Assembly (NCBI RefSeq): GCF_000814025.1 | Contig: NZ_JWLL01000003.1 | Location: 483,597 to 547,596 of the forward strand | DNA from: Tateyamaria sp. ANG-S1 | GTDB taxonomy: Bacteria; Pseudomonadota; Alphaproteobacteria; Rhodobacterales; Rhodobacteraceae | Length of the DNA stretch: 64,000 nt | Direction: 5' to 3' | Shown: piece by piece, positions 8,366 to 16,558 of the stretch | Numbering within the stretch: the stretch's first letter is position 1 | How the letters are laid out: each line of letters begins with the position of its first letter | Notes under the pieces: model-generated | Database searches by the model: none | What the model was told of the DNA's origin: nothing | Seen by the model: the letters and a program-made list of their open reading frames with translations, nothing else | Program-made: the position numbers and the translations under genes

Positions 8366-10324
8366 ATGGACGCCGGTGACATCAAAAGTATTTCGATCCA
8401 TCCGGCCATTGGCGTTGCACGGGTCGGTAATTCCGAAGATGGGTATTTCCTCGCACCAGATGTCATTGGCGCGACACCGCAAGACAGCGATGGCTTCCGC
8501 GATGCCGAAGGGCGGCTGAAACGGCAAGTCGCTCGGTTCCGCATCTACGCCACGCTGAACTCCGGCGAGGTGCGCGAGGTCACGGCAGCCGAGGCGCAAA
8601 TCAACTGGCGCGTCGAAATCGCCAATCTCAAAGCGGGCTGGTACGACTTCCAGCACGCCATGGACCTGCCCCCGGACCAGGTCTTTGAGCCGCCAAAACG
8701 CAACGCGAATTTCAACGGTGATGACCGGGACAGGCTCAGCATCCGGCCCTCCCCGCGCGACATCTCCGGCCCCAATCAAACCTCTGCGCCATTCGACGAC
8801 GGGACATTCTTTGGCAAACCCGTCTATCTTGGCGAACTGCGCACGGACGAGGCTGGTCGGCTTTTGTTCTTCGGCGGCCACGGCCACTCCGCGCCGCTGG
8901 TGCCCGGCACCGCCCCCACCACATTCGCCAACAATGACGGCTGGCACGACGACACCAGCGACGGCCCGGTCCGGGCGACCGTCACCATCGGCGACACCGC
9001 GTTCGAGGCGACACCGGCCCACGTGATCGTCGCACCCCCCAATTTCGGACCGGGCCTCTTCGGCGTGGTCACGATGGATGATGTCGTACGCGACCTCTAC
9101 TTCCGGGAAGGGATTTTGGAGCCGCCCACGACCACCAGCTTCACCCGCGACGTCTGGCCCATCTTCGAGCGTATGACCGGGCACCAATGGGTCTGCGACG
9201 GCATCCTGCTTTTGGCCGGTCAGGGCACACCGCTCGATGCCCGCGATCCCGACATCATCGCTCAAATGGCCGACCCGACCGACGCAAGCGCCACCTACCG
9301 CCAAGCTGTCTTCAACCTCTTCCGCAACAGCAACACCGAAGCGCTGAACCACGCCGCCCTGCCACCGTTCTATGGCGACACCTACGGCGACCGATATCTG
9401 GACGGCCCGAACAAGGGCAAGCTCGTGAATCCCGCGCGCGAGGATCTGTTCCTGACCAAAACCCAGTACCAACACCTGGAAAACTGGGCCTTAGGCCAGT
9501 TCGAAGCCGATTGGCAGGGCATCCCCACCGTCCCGGCCTTCGACGAAATCCCCACCTGCGACCAACCCCGCGAACTGGACCGCGCCGCACTGCACGAATG
9601 CCTCGGCGGGCCGTTCCACCCGGGGATCGAGATGACATGGCCCATGCGCCTCGCCTCCATGTGGAACCCCGACATCCCCTACCGCCTGCGCCCCCTGCCC
9701 GAAGGTGAGCCCGTCCGCCAGGATTACGGCGACACACTCAGCCGCGAACAGGCGCTTGCCTGGGACGGGCCATGGGGCCCAACAGGCCCCGGCAGCCTGA
9801 CCCGCTGGATGGGCGTGCCCTGGCAGACGGACGAAGCGTCCTGCAATTCAGGTCTGGTCTATACGCCCAGCCTATATCTCTCCTCACCCAGCTTTTGGGG
9901 CGCCCGTGTCCCGAACCAGGTGTTACCGATCGAGGCCTATACTATTGCCACCACTCCGGAACTGGTCCCGCTTCAGGTACAACGCCACTTCAGCCATCGC
10001 CGCTTCTGGCTGCGCGATTTGCAGGGCACCGGCTATGCAGCACGGATCGACAACATGGTCCACAAATGGTGGATGACCGGTCTGGTCGAGGCGCACACGC
10101 CGCCCAAAGGGTCCGGTCTGCCCGATCCGTGCTTTGTCGAAACGGGCCGCTCACCGATCTTCACAGCGGGCGACCCAAGCCTGAAGCTGGCGCAAGATGT
10201 CGTCGCCCTGCAATCGACCGAAGAGCATGTCACAACGCTCGCCCGACGCGCGGCACCCAAAGCCGACGCCGACGAAGTGCTTGAGGAACAGACATTCGAG
10301 CGGCTGGGCCGGGGCGAGGTCTAA
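8366..10324 (+). CDS. LodA-like quinoprotein amino-acid oxidase
   Basis: LodA/GoxA family enzymes use a peptidyl cysteine tryptophylquinone (CTQ) cofactor to oxidise an amino-acid amine with oxygen, releasing hydrogen peroxide and ammonia. The 652-residue protein shows the family N-terminus SISIHPAIGVARVGNS, then HPGIEMTWPMR near residue 418. The segment PWQTDEASCNSG provides Cys493 and SFWGARVPNQVL provides Trp511. The 18-residue spacing resembles that of glycine-oxidase (GoxA) type members more than that of the lysine oxidase LodA. No signal peptide is visible. The start follows AAGGACC. The stop codon overlaps the lodB-like start (TAATG), indicating coupled translation. The substrate cannot be read from sequence. 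Confidence 0.85.
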   Translation: MDAGDIKSISIHPAIGVARVGNSEDGYFLAPDVIGATPQDSDGFRDAEGRLKRQVARFRIYATLNSGEVREVTAAEAQINWRVEIANLKAGWYDFQHAMDLPPDQVFEPPKRNANFNGDDRDRLSIRPSPRDISGPNQTSAPFDDGTFFGKPVYLGELRTDEAGRLLFFGGHGHSAPLVPGTAPTTFANNDGWHDDTSDGPVRATVTIGDTAFEATPAHVIVAPPNFGPGLFGVVTMDDVVRDLYFREGILEPPTTTSFTRDVWPIFERMTGHQWVCDGILLLAGQGTPLDARDPDIIAQMADPTDASATYRQAVFNLFRNSNTEALNHAALPPFYGDTYGDRYLDGPNKGKLVNPAREDLFLTKTQYQHLENWALGQFEADWQGIPTVPAFDEIPTCDQPRELDRAALHECLGGPFHPGIEMTWPMRLASMWNPDIPYRLRPLPEGEPVRQDYGDTLSREQALAWDGPWGPTGPGSLTRWMGVPWQTDEASCNSGLVYTPSLYLSSPSFWGARVPNQVLPIEAYTIATTPELVPLQVQRHFSHRRFWLRDLQGTGYAARIDNMVHKWWMTGLVEAHTPPKGSGLPDPCFVETGRSPIFTAGDPSLKLAQDVVALQSTEEHVTTLARRAAPKADADEVLEEQTFERLGRGEV

Positions 10325-11412
10325 TGCCGGAGGTTCTGATCGCAGGGGGCGGGCCTGCCGGGCTGGCCGCCGCGATCGCACTTGCAGAACGCCGGGTCAG
10401 TGTGACGGTTGTCGATCCCGGCGACTGCATCTCTCAGACGCGTGCCGAAATGCTCGCGCACGGCGCAGGTGCCATCATGCAACGGCTTGGCTTGGGCCAA
10501 GTGTTGGAAAACGCTCTCCGCATCAAAGCTGTCGAAAGCGTCTGGGGCAGTGCGCATCTCCAGTCTCACGGCGCAGCACCGGGGCTCGGCCTGCACGGTT
10601 GGGGCGTTGACCGCCACTCACTGAGCGTTGCTATGCGGAACCGCGCGATGACCATGGGCGTGAAGATCATCAAAGGACGGATCGGGCACACCCGCAAACA
10701 CGACAGAGGTTGGCAGGTGGACATCTCCGAAAATGGAACCTCCCGAACGGCCACGCCCTCCTACCTGATCGACGCAACAGGCCGACCCAGCCACATCGCC
10801 CGTCGCAACGGTGCGACGGCCCTGCACGGTCCCAACCTTGTGGCATTGCTCTGGACTACCCCCAGTGAAGCCGAGCCGACCATGGTCGCCGAAGCAACCG
10901 AAGACGGCTGGTGGTACGCCGTGCCCAGTCGTAGCAGCTCAACCATCGCCTTTGTCACCAGCGCGGAAAACGCCAAACGGGCGCTGAGCGCACCGGGCAC
11001 CATACTCGAGCATGCCGCACGCACCCTGACCCGCATTCCAATCCCGAAATCGACCACGCCTTGCGCAACAATGGACTGCCGCAGCGCCGTCCTCGACCGC
11101 GCAAGCGAGAGCGGATGGGTCGCGACAGGCGACGCAAGTGCGGCCTTCGACCCAATCTCATCCCAGGGGCTTTTCAACGCGCTCTCCGGCGGCTTCTTCG
11201 CCGGAAACGCCGTCGCGGACGCGGTCGAGGGCGACGCAGACGCCCCCATGATCTACGCCGCACTCGCTGCACGCACGGCGGAACGCACACACGCTAGCAC
11301 GCACCTGCAATACGCCGCACTCCCCTTCGACACGCCCTTCTGGCGCGAGCGTGCGAACCTGAACTTCAAACCCAATCGCTCAGAAACCAAAGCCGAAGAA
11401 CACGCACTCTAA
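10324..11412 (+). CDS. LodB-like FAD-dependent maturation oxidoreductase
   Basis: LodB-type flavoproteins are required to build the CTQ cofactor in their LodA partner. The 362-residue protein starts with a Rossmann FAD motif, LIAGGGPAGLAAAIALAE, followed by an acidic strand end VTVVD. Around residue 263 it has WVATGDASAAFDPISSQGL, the second FAD-contact motif of the tryptophan-halogenase/geranylgeranyl-reductase-like flavoproteins. Its ATG overlaps the lodA-like stop by one base, the arrangement typical of lodAB operons. It could be mistaken for a halogenase, but the lodA partner and short length argue for cofactor biogenesis. Confidence 0.82.
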   Translation: MPEVLIAGGGPAGLAAAIALAERRVSVTVVDPGDCISQTRAEMLAHGAGAIMQRLGLGQVLENALRIKAVESVWGSAHLQSHGAAPGLGLHGWGVDRHSLSVAMRNRAMTMGVKIIKGRIGHTRKHDRGWQVDISENGTSRTATPSYLIDATGRPSHIARRNGATALHGPNLVALLWTTPSEAEPTMVAEATEDGWWYAVPSRSSSTIAFVTSAENAKRALSAPGTILEHAARTLTRIPIPKSTTPCATMDCRSAVLDRASESGWVATGDASAAFDPISSQGLFNALSGGFFAGNAVADAVEGDADAPMIYAALAARTAERTHASTHLQYAALPFDTPFWRERANLNFKPNRSETKAEEHAL

Positions 11413-11563
11413 CAGTGTCGCCACGTCGTTAGCCCATCCGCCGACCGCCAATTTGGGCTCCACAAACGCACTGTGTCAGACTCACACCTCTGCGTGAGAT
11501 ACGTGTCATGTCCCTTCCATGCTTGGCCCGCGGCCCCCATTCTCCCTGCCAAGGAGACGACAC

Positions 11564-12799
11564 ATGCCCACCGAACGCATCACTTTCACCGGCCACGCCG
11601 GAACGCTCGACGCACGGCTGGACCTGCCCGAAGGGCCGCACCTGGCCACAGCGGTCTTCGCCCACTGCTTCACCTGCGGCAAGGACATCCCCGCCGCCCG
11701 ACGCATCGCGGCAAGGCTGACCACAATGGGCATCGCAGTCCTGCGCTTCGACTTCACGGGTCTGGGCCACAGCGACGGCGAGTTCGCCAACACGTCCTTC
11801 ACCTCGAACGTGCAGGACCTCGTCAAAGCCGTCGACTACCTCAACACCCGCGACATGCCCCCCGCCCTGCTGGTCGGCCATTCCTTGGGCGGCGCCGCCG
11901 TGCTGAAGGCTACGGCGCAGCTCGACCAGATCAAGGCCGTCGCCACCATCGGCGCACCCTTCGACCCCGAACACGTCACCCACAACTTCGCCGACGCCCT
12001 GCCCAAGATCATCGAAGAAGGCGAGTCTGAGGTCAGCCTCGGCGGCCGCCCCTTCCGCATCGGCAAAGGATTCATCGAAGACGTCGCCGAGGAAGCCCTG
12101 CACCCCGCCATCGCCCGGCTGAACGCCGCGCTGCTCGTCCTGCACGCCCCGCGCGACGCCATCGTCAGCATCGACAACGCGAGCGAGATTTTCCTCGCCG
12201 CCAAACACCCCAAAAGTTTCGTCACCCTCGACGATGCAGACCACCTCGTCACCAACGCGGACCACGCCGAATACGCCGCCGACATCATCGCGACCTGGGC
12301 CAAGAAATACCTGCAACTCAAACCGCCCGCCCCGCCCATCGGCGCACCTGAAGGCGTCGTGCGCAGTTCAGAAGCCGATCCAAAGGGTTTCCTACAGGAC
12401 ATCACCCACGGCACGCGGCATCACATCCTCGCCGATGAACCGCGCGCCTATGGCGGCACCAACCAGGGCCTGTCGCCCTACGGATTGCTCTCTGCCGGGC
12501 TTGCCGCCTGCACGTCCATGACCATCCGCATGTACGCGCGGCGCAAGGAGTGGCCACTGGATCACGTCCATGTCGATGTCAGCCACAACAAGGTCCACGC
12601 GCAGGACGCAAGCGGCACTCAAGGCGACAAGATTGACGAGTGGAAACGCCGGATCACGCTGACCGGCAAGCTTGACGACACACAACGCCAACGCCTGCTC
12701 GAAATAGCCGACAAATGCCCGGTGCACCGCACACTCGAACGCACATCGACGGTGCTCACGGAACTCGCACCCGCCAGCGAACTCCTTGAGACAACCTAG
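11564..12799 (+). CDS. Fused alpha/beta hydrolase and OsmC-family protein
   Basis: This 411-residue protein joins two domains. Residues 1 to about 245 form an alpha/beta hydrolase with a nucleophile elbow GHSLGGA (Ser107), a candidate acid region in LHAPRDAIVS and a candidate His in DDADHLV. Residues from about 255 form an OsmC/Ohr-like domain with the two conserved cysteine contexts SAGLAACTSMTIRMYA and DKCPVHRTLER, which in the family reduce organic hydroperoxides. The start follows AAGGAGACGAC. A plausible role is hydrolysis and reduction of lipid or ester peroxides. It sits after the H2O2-producing lodAB-like pair, 151 bp away, so a link to oxidant handling is possible but inferred. Confidence 0.88.
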   Translation: MPTERITFTGHAGTLDARLDLPEGPHLATAVFAHCFTCGKDIPAARRIAARLTTMGIAVLRFDFTGLGHSDGEFANTSFTSNVQDLVKAVDYLNTRDMPPALLVGHSLGGAAVLKATAQLDQIKAVATIGAPFDPEHVTHNFADALPKIIEEGESEVSLGGRPFRIGKGFIEDVAEEALHPAIARLNAALLVLHAPRDAIVSIDNASEIFLAAKHPKSFVTLDDADHLVTNADHAEYAADIIATWAKKYLQLKPPAPPIGAPEGVVRSSEADPKGFLQDITHGTRHHILADEPRAYGGTNQGLSPYGLLSAGLAACTSMTIRMYARRKEWPLDHVHVDVSHNKVHAQDASGTQGDKIDEWKRRITLTGKLDDTQRQRLLEIADKCPVHRTLERTSTVLTELAPASELLETT

Positions 12800-12843
12800 G
12801 GCATAAAGGGCTCAGGCCCGCAACCTGTCCCCAAAAATGAAAC

Positions 12844-12873
12844 GAGGCGCGGTCCCACCCGGGGCCGCGCCTC
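12844..12873. terminator. Bidirectional terminator hairpin
   Basis: A 13-bp stem (12844-12856 with 12861-12873, one G-T pair) closes a four-base ACCC loop between the convergent OsmC-fusion and bioY genes. TCATTTTA follows on the plus strand and a GTTTCATTTTT run follows on the minus strand. Confidence 0.85.
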
Positions 12874-12895
12874 TCATTTTAGCTCAGGCGTTGGA

Positions 12896-13495
12896 TCAGC
12901 CGCGCGCGCGGCCAACCAGCTTCCAGGCCAGGGGCAGAACCAGCGCCGCCAGCGCCAGCTTCAGCGCGTCACCGATCAGGAAGGGCGTCAGACCCCACTC
13001 CAGGATCGGCTTGTCCCAGCCGTACAGTTGACCCAGCCACGCCAGACCGGGCACATAGATCAGCACGTTGCCGAGCAGCATGGCAACAGCCATCCACACA
13101 ACCGACCGGTCCCAGCCGCGACGAGCCAGGGCGCCCAGCGCCAGCGTCGCCAGCACGTAACCGACCAGGTAACCGCCCGTGCCACCCATCATATATTCCA
13201 GACCGAACTTCTCGGCCGACGACCCGGCAAAGACGTCAAAGCCCAGCGCACCGACGATCATGTACCCCATGATGGTCACGAGGCCGAGACGCGCACCATA
13301 GGCCGCACCGATGGTCAGAACGGCAAATGTCCCCATGGTGATCGGAACGGGCCACATCGGCACCTTGATCTTTGCCGCAACCGCAAGAAAGGCGATGCCC
13401 AGCACCACAAGGGCCGCTTGCTTGATCCGCAGGGCGGTGCCCTCATTTGCGCCGAACGCTTCGCTCAGCACCTTGTTGTTCCATGTCGCTTCCAT
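12896..13495 (-). CDS. bioY: Biotin ECF transporter S component
   Basis: BioY is the integral membrane substrate-binding subunit that takes up biotin, alone or with an ECF energy-coupling module. The 199-residue protein has six hydrophobic segments and the BioY signatures KIKVPMWPVPITMGTFAVLT near residue 42 and GGTGGYLVGYVLA near residue 104. It ends with a basic tail. No ecfA or ecfT genes are adjacent, so it is a solitary BioY. No BioR-type TTAT-ATAA site was seen upstream. Confidence 0.93.
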   Translation of the reverse strand: MEATWNNKVLSEAFGANEGTALRIKQAALVVLGIAFLAVAAKIKVPMWPVPITMGTFAVLTIGAAYGARLGLVTIMGYMIVGALGFDVFAGSSAEKFGLEYMMGGTGGYLVGYVLATLALGALARRGWDRSVVWMAVAMLLGNVLIYVPGLAWLGQLYGWDKPILEWGLTPFLIGDALKLALAALVLPLAWKLVGRARG

Positions 13496-13604
13496 GAGGT
13501 CTCACCTGTCCAAGTGGCAAAAATTTGCGCATCTTGTGCCAAGCACATCCGCTTTCTGCAAGTGCAAAGCCAATGTTTGCGATCACAGACGCAGCGGCGC
13601 GGGC

Positions 13605-14015
13605 TCAGCGCCCGGAGGGACGAAAGTGATTGGTCATCACGTAGGACTTGCGCGGCCCCTCCACGGTCCATGTGGCACGAAAGTCCGGCCAGCCCGAGAA
13701 ATCGTAGGATACATTATACGAATCCGGGTCGCACCAATGCGATGCCTCCCCCCCAGCCGCAGGCACCGTGTGAAAGAACCGCCCGTCATCGAAATAGACA
13801 TGCAAGCCCGGCGTCCACAGATACCGCCGCTCCGCCTGCATGGGTGCGGCCCCGTCCATATACAATGTCCCCACCTCGGCATAGGCAAGGGCATCCCCCT
13901 GCGCCGTCCACGTCGCGCTCCCCGAGAACCGCGCGGGCGCACCGACCTTTGGAGTGATCACACGCTCGATCGCCCAAGCCCCCTCGAAATCCGCCAGCAC
14001 CCGCTCAGTCGACAT
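13605..14015 (-). CDS. DUF6314 family protein
   Basis: This 136-residue cytoplasmic protein matches the DUF6314 family of alphaproteobacterial proteins of unknown function. Visible features are FEGAWAIERVI, SATWTAQGDALAYAEVGTL, RRYLWTPGLHVYFDDGRFFH and a closing WTVEGPRKSYVMTNHF. These alternate short beta strands, suggesting a lipocalin-like barrel. I chose the ATG at 14015. In-frame starts 21 and 30 bp upstream are possible, as no ribosome binding site is clear. It has no obvious functional neighbours. Confidence 0.7.
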   Translation of the reverse strand: MSTERVLADFEGAWAIERVITPKVGAPARFSGSATWTAQGDALAYAEVGTLYMDGAAPMQAERRYLWTPGLHVYFDDGRFFHTVPAAGGEASHWCDPDSYNVSYDFSGWPDFRATWTVEGPRKSYVMTNHFRPSGR

Positions 14016-14162
14016 GGCGTGCCCCGGTGATGTCATCCGCCGCACCCGGTAGGACCACCAGCATCAGGGCAAAGCGTCTCATATCATGGCCTTCGTCTTG
14101 TCGTTCACCGGACCTCAGTCTAAGGACGCGGGCAACGATCCGACAGACATAAAAGGTGCCCC

Positions 14163-15470
14163 ATGATCCCACGTTACTCCCGCCCCGACATGGTCGCGAT
14201 CTGGGACCCGGCCACCAAGTTCCGCATCTGGTACGAGATTGAGGCGCACGCCTGTGACGCCATGGCCGATCTGGGCGTGATCCCCCGCGAAAACGCGGAC
14301 GCCGTGTGGAAAGCCAAGGATGTCGAGTTCGACGTCGCCCGCATCGACGAGATCGAGGCCGTGACCAAACACGACGTCATCGCCTTCCTCACGCACCTCG
14401 CCGAACATGTGGGCAGTGAAGAGGCCCGCTTCGTCCACCAGGGCATGACCTCCTCGGACGTGCTCGACACCTGTTTCAACGTCCAGCTCACCCACGCCGC
14501 CGACATCCTGATCGCCGATCTCGAAGGGCTGCTCGCCGCCCTCAAGCGCCGCGCGTATGAGCACAAGGACACGGTCCGCATCGGGCGCAGCCACGGCATC
14601 CACGCGGAACCGACGACAATGGGCCTGACCTTTGCCCGCTTCTACGCCGAAATGGACCGCAACCTCAGCCGCATGCGTGACGCACGGGCCGAGATTGCCA
14701 CCGGTGCGATCAGCGGCGCGGTCGGCACCTTCGCCAATATCGACCCCGCCGTCGAAGAACATGTCTGCGACAAGCTGGGCCTCGTCCCCGAACCAATCAG
14801 CACACAAGTCATCCCCCGCGACCGTCACGCTGCCTTCTTCGCCACCCTTGGCGTCGTGGCGAGTTCCATCGAAAACATCGCCGTTGAAATCCGCCACATG
14901 CAGCGGACCGAAGTACTTGAAGGGGCCGAATTCTTCTCCATGGGCCAAAAAGGCTCCTCGGCCATGCCGCACAAGAAAAACCCCGTCTTGACCGAGAACC
15001 TGACGGGCCTCGCCCGCATGGTCCGCTCCGCTGTGATCCCGGCGATGGAGAACGTGGCCCTCTGGCACGAACGCGACATCAGCCACTCGTCGGTGGAACG
15101 CATGATCGGCCCCGACGCCACCATCACGCTCGACTTCGCTCTCGCGCGTCTCACCAGCGTCATCGACAAGATGCTGATCTTCCCCGAGAACATGCTGGAA
15201 AACATGAACAAGTTCCCCGGCCTCGTGATGAGCCAGCGGGTACTCCTGGCCCTGACCCAAGCGGGCGTGAGCCGCGAAGACGCCTACACCTACGTCCAGC
15301 GCAATGCGCTCAAGGTCTGGGAACACCGTACCGATTTCAAGGAAGAGTTGCTGGCAGATGCGGACGTCACCGCAGCCCTCAGCCCCGCAGAGATCGAGGA
15401 AAAGTTCGATCTTGGCTACCACACCAAGCATGTCGACACGATCTTCGCCCGCGTCTTCGCCGAGGAGTGA
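14163..15470 (+). CDS. purB: Adenylosuccinate lyase
   Basis: PurB cleaves SAICAR to AICAR and adenylosuccinate to AMP in purine synthesis, releasing fumarate. The 435-residue cytoplasmic protein has the usual length. It carries the fumarase/aspartase superfamily signature GSSAMPHKKNP near residue 264 and the catalytic-histidine contexts HQGMTSSDVLDTCF near residue 95 and GRSHGIHAEPTTMG near residue 143. The start follows AAAAGGTGCCCC. The gene seems monocistronic and is followed by two palindromic repeats. Confidence 0.97.
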   Translation: MIPRYSRPDMVAIWDPATKFRIWYEIEAHACDAMADLGVIPRENADAVWKAKDVEFDVARIDEIEAVTKHDVIAFLTHLAEHVGSEEARFVHQGMTSSDVLDTCFNVQLTHAADILIADLEGLLAALKRRAYEHKDTVRIGRSHGIHAEPTTMGLTFARFYAEMDRNLSRMRDARAEIATGAISGAVGTFANIDPAVEEHVCDKLGLVPEPISTQVIPRDRHAAFFATLGVVASSIENIAVEIRHMQRTEVLEGAEFFSMGQKGSSAMPHKKNPVLTENLTGLARMVRSAVIPAMENVALWHERDISHSSVERMIGPDATITLDFALARLTSVIDKMLIFPENMLENMNKFPGLVMSQRVLLALTQAGVSREDAYTYVQRNALKVWEHRTDFKEELLADADVTAALSPAEIEEKFDLGYHTKHVDTIFARVFAEE

Positions 15471-15479
15471 ACGGGCTTG

Positions 15480-15544
15480 GGCGGAGGACACCTCCGCCTT
15501 ACGATTGCCCCGCAGATATGCAGTAAGGCGCATCCTGATGCGCC
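15480..15544. repeat. Two palindromic repeats downstream of purB
   Basis: The first, 15480-15503, is the inverted near-identical copy (23 of 24 bases) of the element inside nnr, with stem GGCGGAGG/CCTCCGCC and tail TTACG. The second, 15523-15544, starts GTAA and forms an 8-bp GGCGCATC/GATGCGCC stem in the opposite orientation. They may form the 3' end of the purB transcript. Confidence 0.75.
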
Positions 15545-15616
15545 CAAACCTGTTTTCCTTTGGCAGAACGGCCCATCCGCCCTACCCTTACGTCACCCGA
15601 ACAAAGGAGACGAAGG

Positions 15617-15781
15617 ATGAAGACCAAAACCGTTCTGGTGGCGCTGGCCCTCACGCTCGCCCCCACACTCAGCCTCGCCATGGGCTGCAACTACGGCAAG
15701 CTCGAACAACAGGCGATGTCCTGTGCAGCGGGCACCGTCTATGACGCCGACACCAACAGCTGCGTGGCCACCACCGGCTGA
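15617..15781 (+). CDS. Small secreted cysteine-containing protein
   Basis: This 54-residue product begins MKTKTVLVALALTLAPTLSLA, a good Sec signal peptide, after an AAGGAGACGAAGG ribosome binding site. The mature part, about 33 residues, contains three cysteines in CNYGKLEQQAMSCAAGTVYDADTNSC, reminiscent of a minimal chitin-binding-type cysteine pattern but too short to assign. It lies between purB and a secreted TPR-like gene. I do not recognise a function. Confidence 0.7.
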   Translation: MKTKTVLVALALTLAPTLSLAMGCNYGKLEQQAMSCAAGTVYDADTNSCVATTG

Positions 15782-15868
15782 CGCTCACGTTTTCGTGATC
15801 GCATAAGACCGAGGTGCGACGGGTTACCTCTACATCGAACCTGACGCACCTCACGACGGAGACTTACA

Positions 15869-16474
15869 ATGTTGCGCACGCTGATCCTGACCACCGCCAT
15901 CGCTTCGGCGCTCGCCCTGCCCACAACCGGCTTTGCCGCAGGCAGCGATGATAACGCCAAACCAAAGAAAACGGAAACCACCCAGAACTGCCTGAACGTG
16001 CGCCAGTGGGACCCTGAGCAGAACGCTTATGTCCGCTTCTCGCAGCCCGTCAACGGCGTCTGGGACGCCAAGATCGGCAAATGCGTGCGCCCCGACAAGA
16101 CGTCCTATTTGGACGCCGATGAGCTTTACAAAGCCGTGCGCGAACTGGCCTATGCCGGGCGATACAACGAAGCAAACACCGTCCTCGACCAGATGCCTGA
16201 CCAGGCCGAAGACCGCGTGCTGACCTATCGCGGCTTCACCGCCCGCAAAACCGGCCAACTGGAACTGGCCAACGTCTTTTACCAACAAGCCATCGACGCG
16301 AACCCCGACAACATCCTCGCCCGCTCCTACATGGGCCAAGGCAAGGTGGTCGAGGGCGACACAGTCGCCGCCATGATCCAACTGCGCGAGATCCAAGAGC
16401 GCGGCGGTGCCGGCACCTGGGCCGAAGCCAGCCTGCGCGACGCCATCGAAACCGGGACCACCTACAACTACTAA
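15869..16474 (+). CDS. Exported tetratricopeptide-repeat protein
   Basis: The 201-residue product has a signal peptide ending near TTGFA, then a cysteine-containing region (NCLNVRQWDPEQNAYVRFSQPV...GKCV). From about residue 85 come helical repeats matching TPRs: YKAVRELAYAGRYNEANTVLDQM, RVLTYRGFTARKTGQLELANVFYQQAI and a third beginning NPDNILARSYMGQGKVVEGD. It probably mediates periplasmic protein interactions. The start follows CGGAGACTTACA. It and the preceding 54-residue gene are both exported, small and cysteine-bearing, but 87 bp separates them and cotranscription is uncertain. Confidence 0.8.
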   Translation: MLRTLILTTAIASALALPTTGFAAGSDDNAKPKKTETTQNCLNVRQWDPEQNAYVRFSQPVNGVWDAKIGKCVRPDKTSYLDADELYKAVRELAYAGRYNEANTVLDQMPDQAEDRVLTYRGFTARKTGQLELANVFYQQAIDANPDNILARSYMGQGKVVEGDTVAAMIQLREIQERGGAGTWAEASLRDAIETGTTYNY

Positions 16475-16558
16475 ATCCACGCCCACAGTGAGGGGTCAGG
16501 TTGAGGGATTCTCAACCTTTGCCTGCCACAACGATGCCAAATCGTTTCGAGGCAGGAC

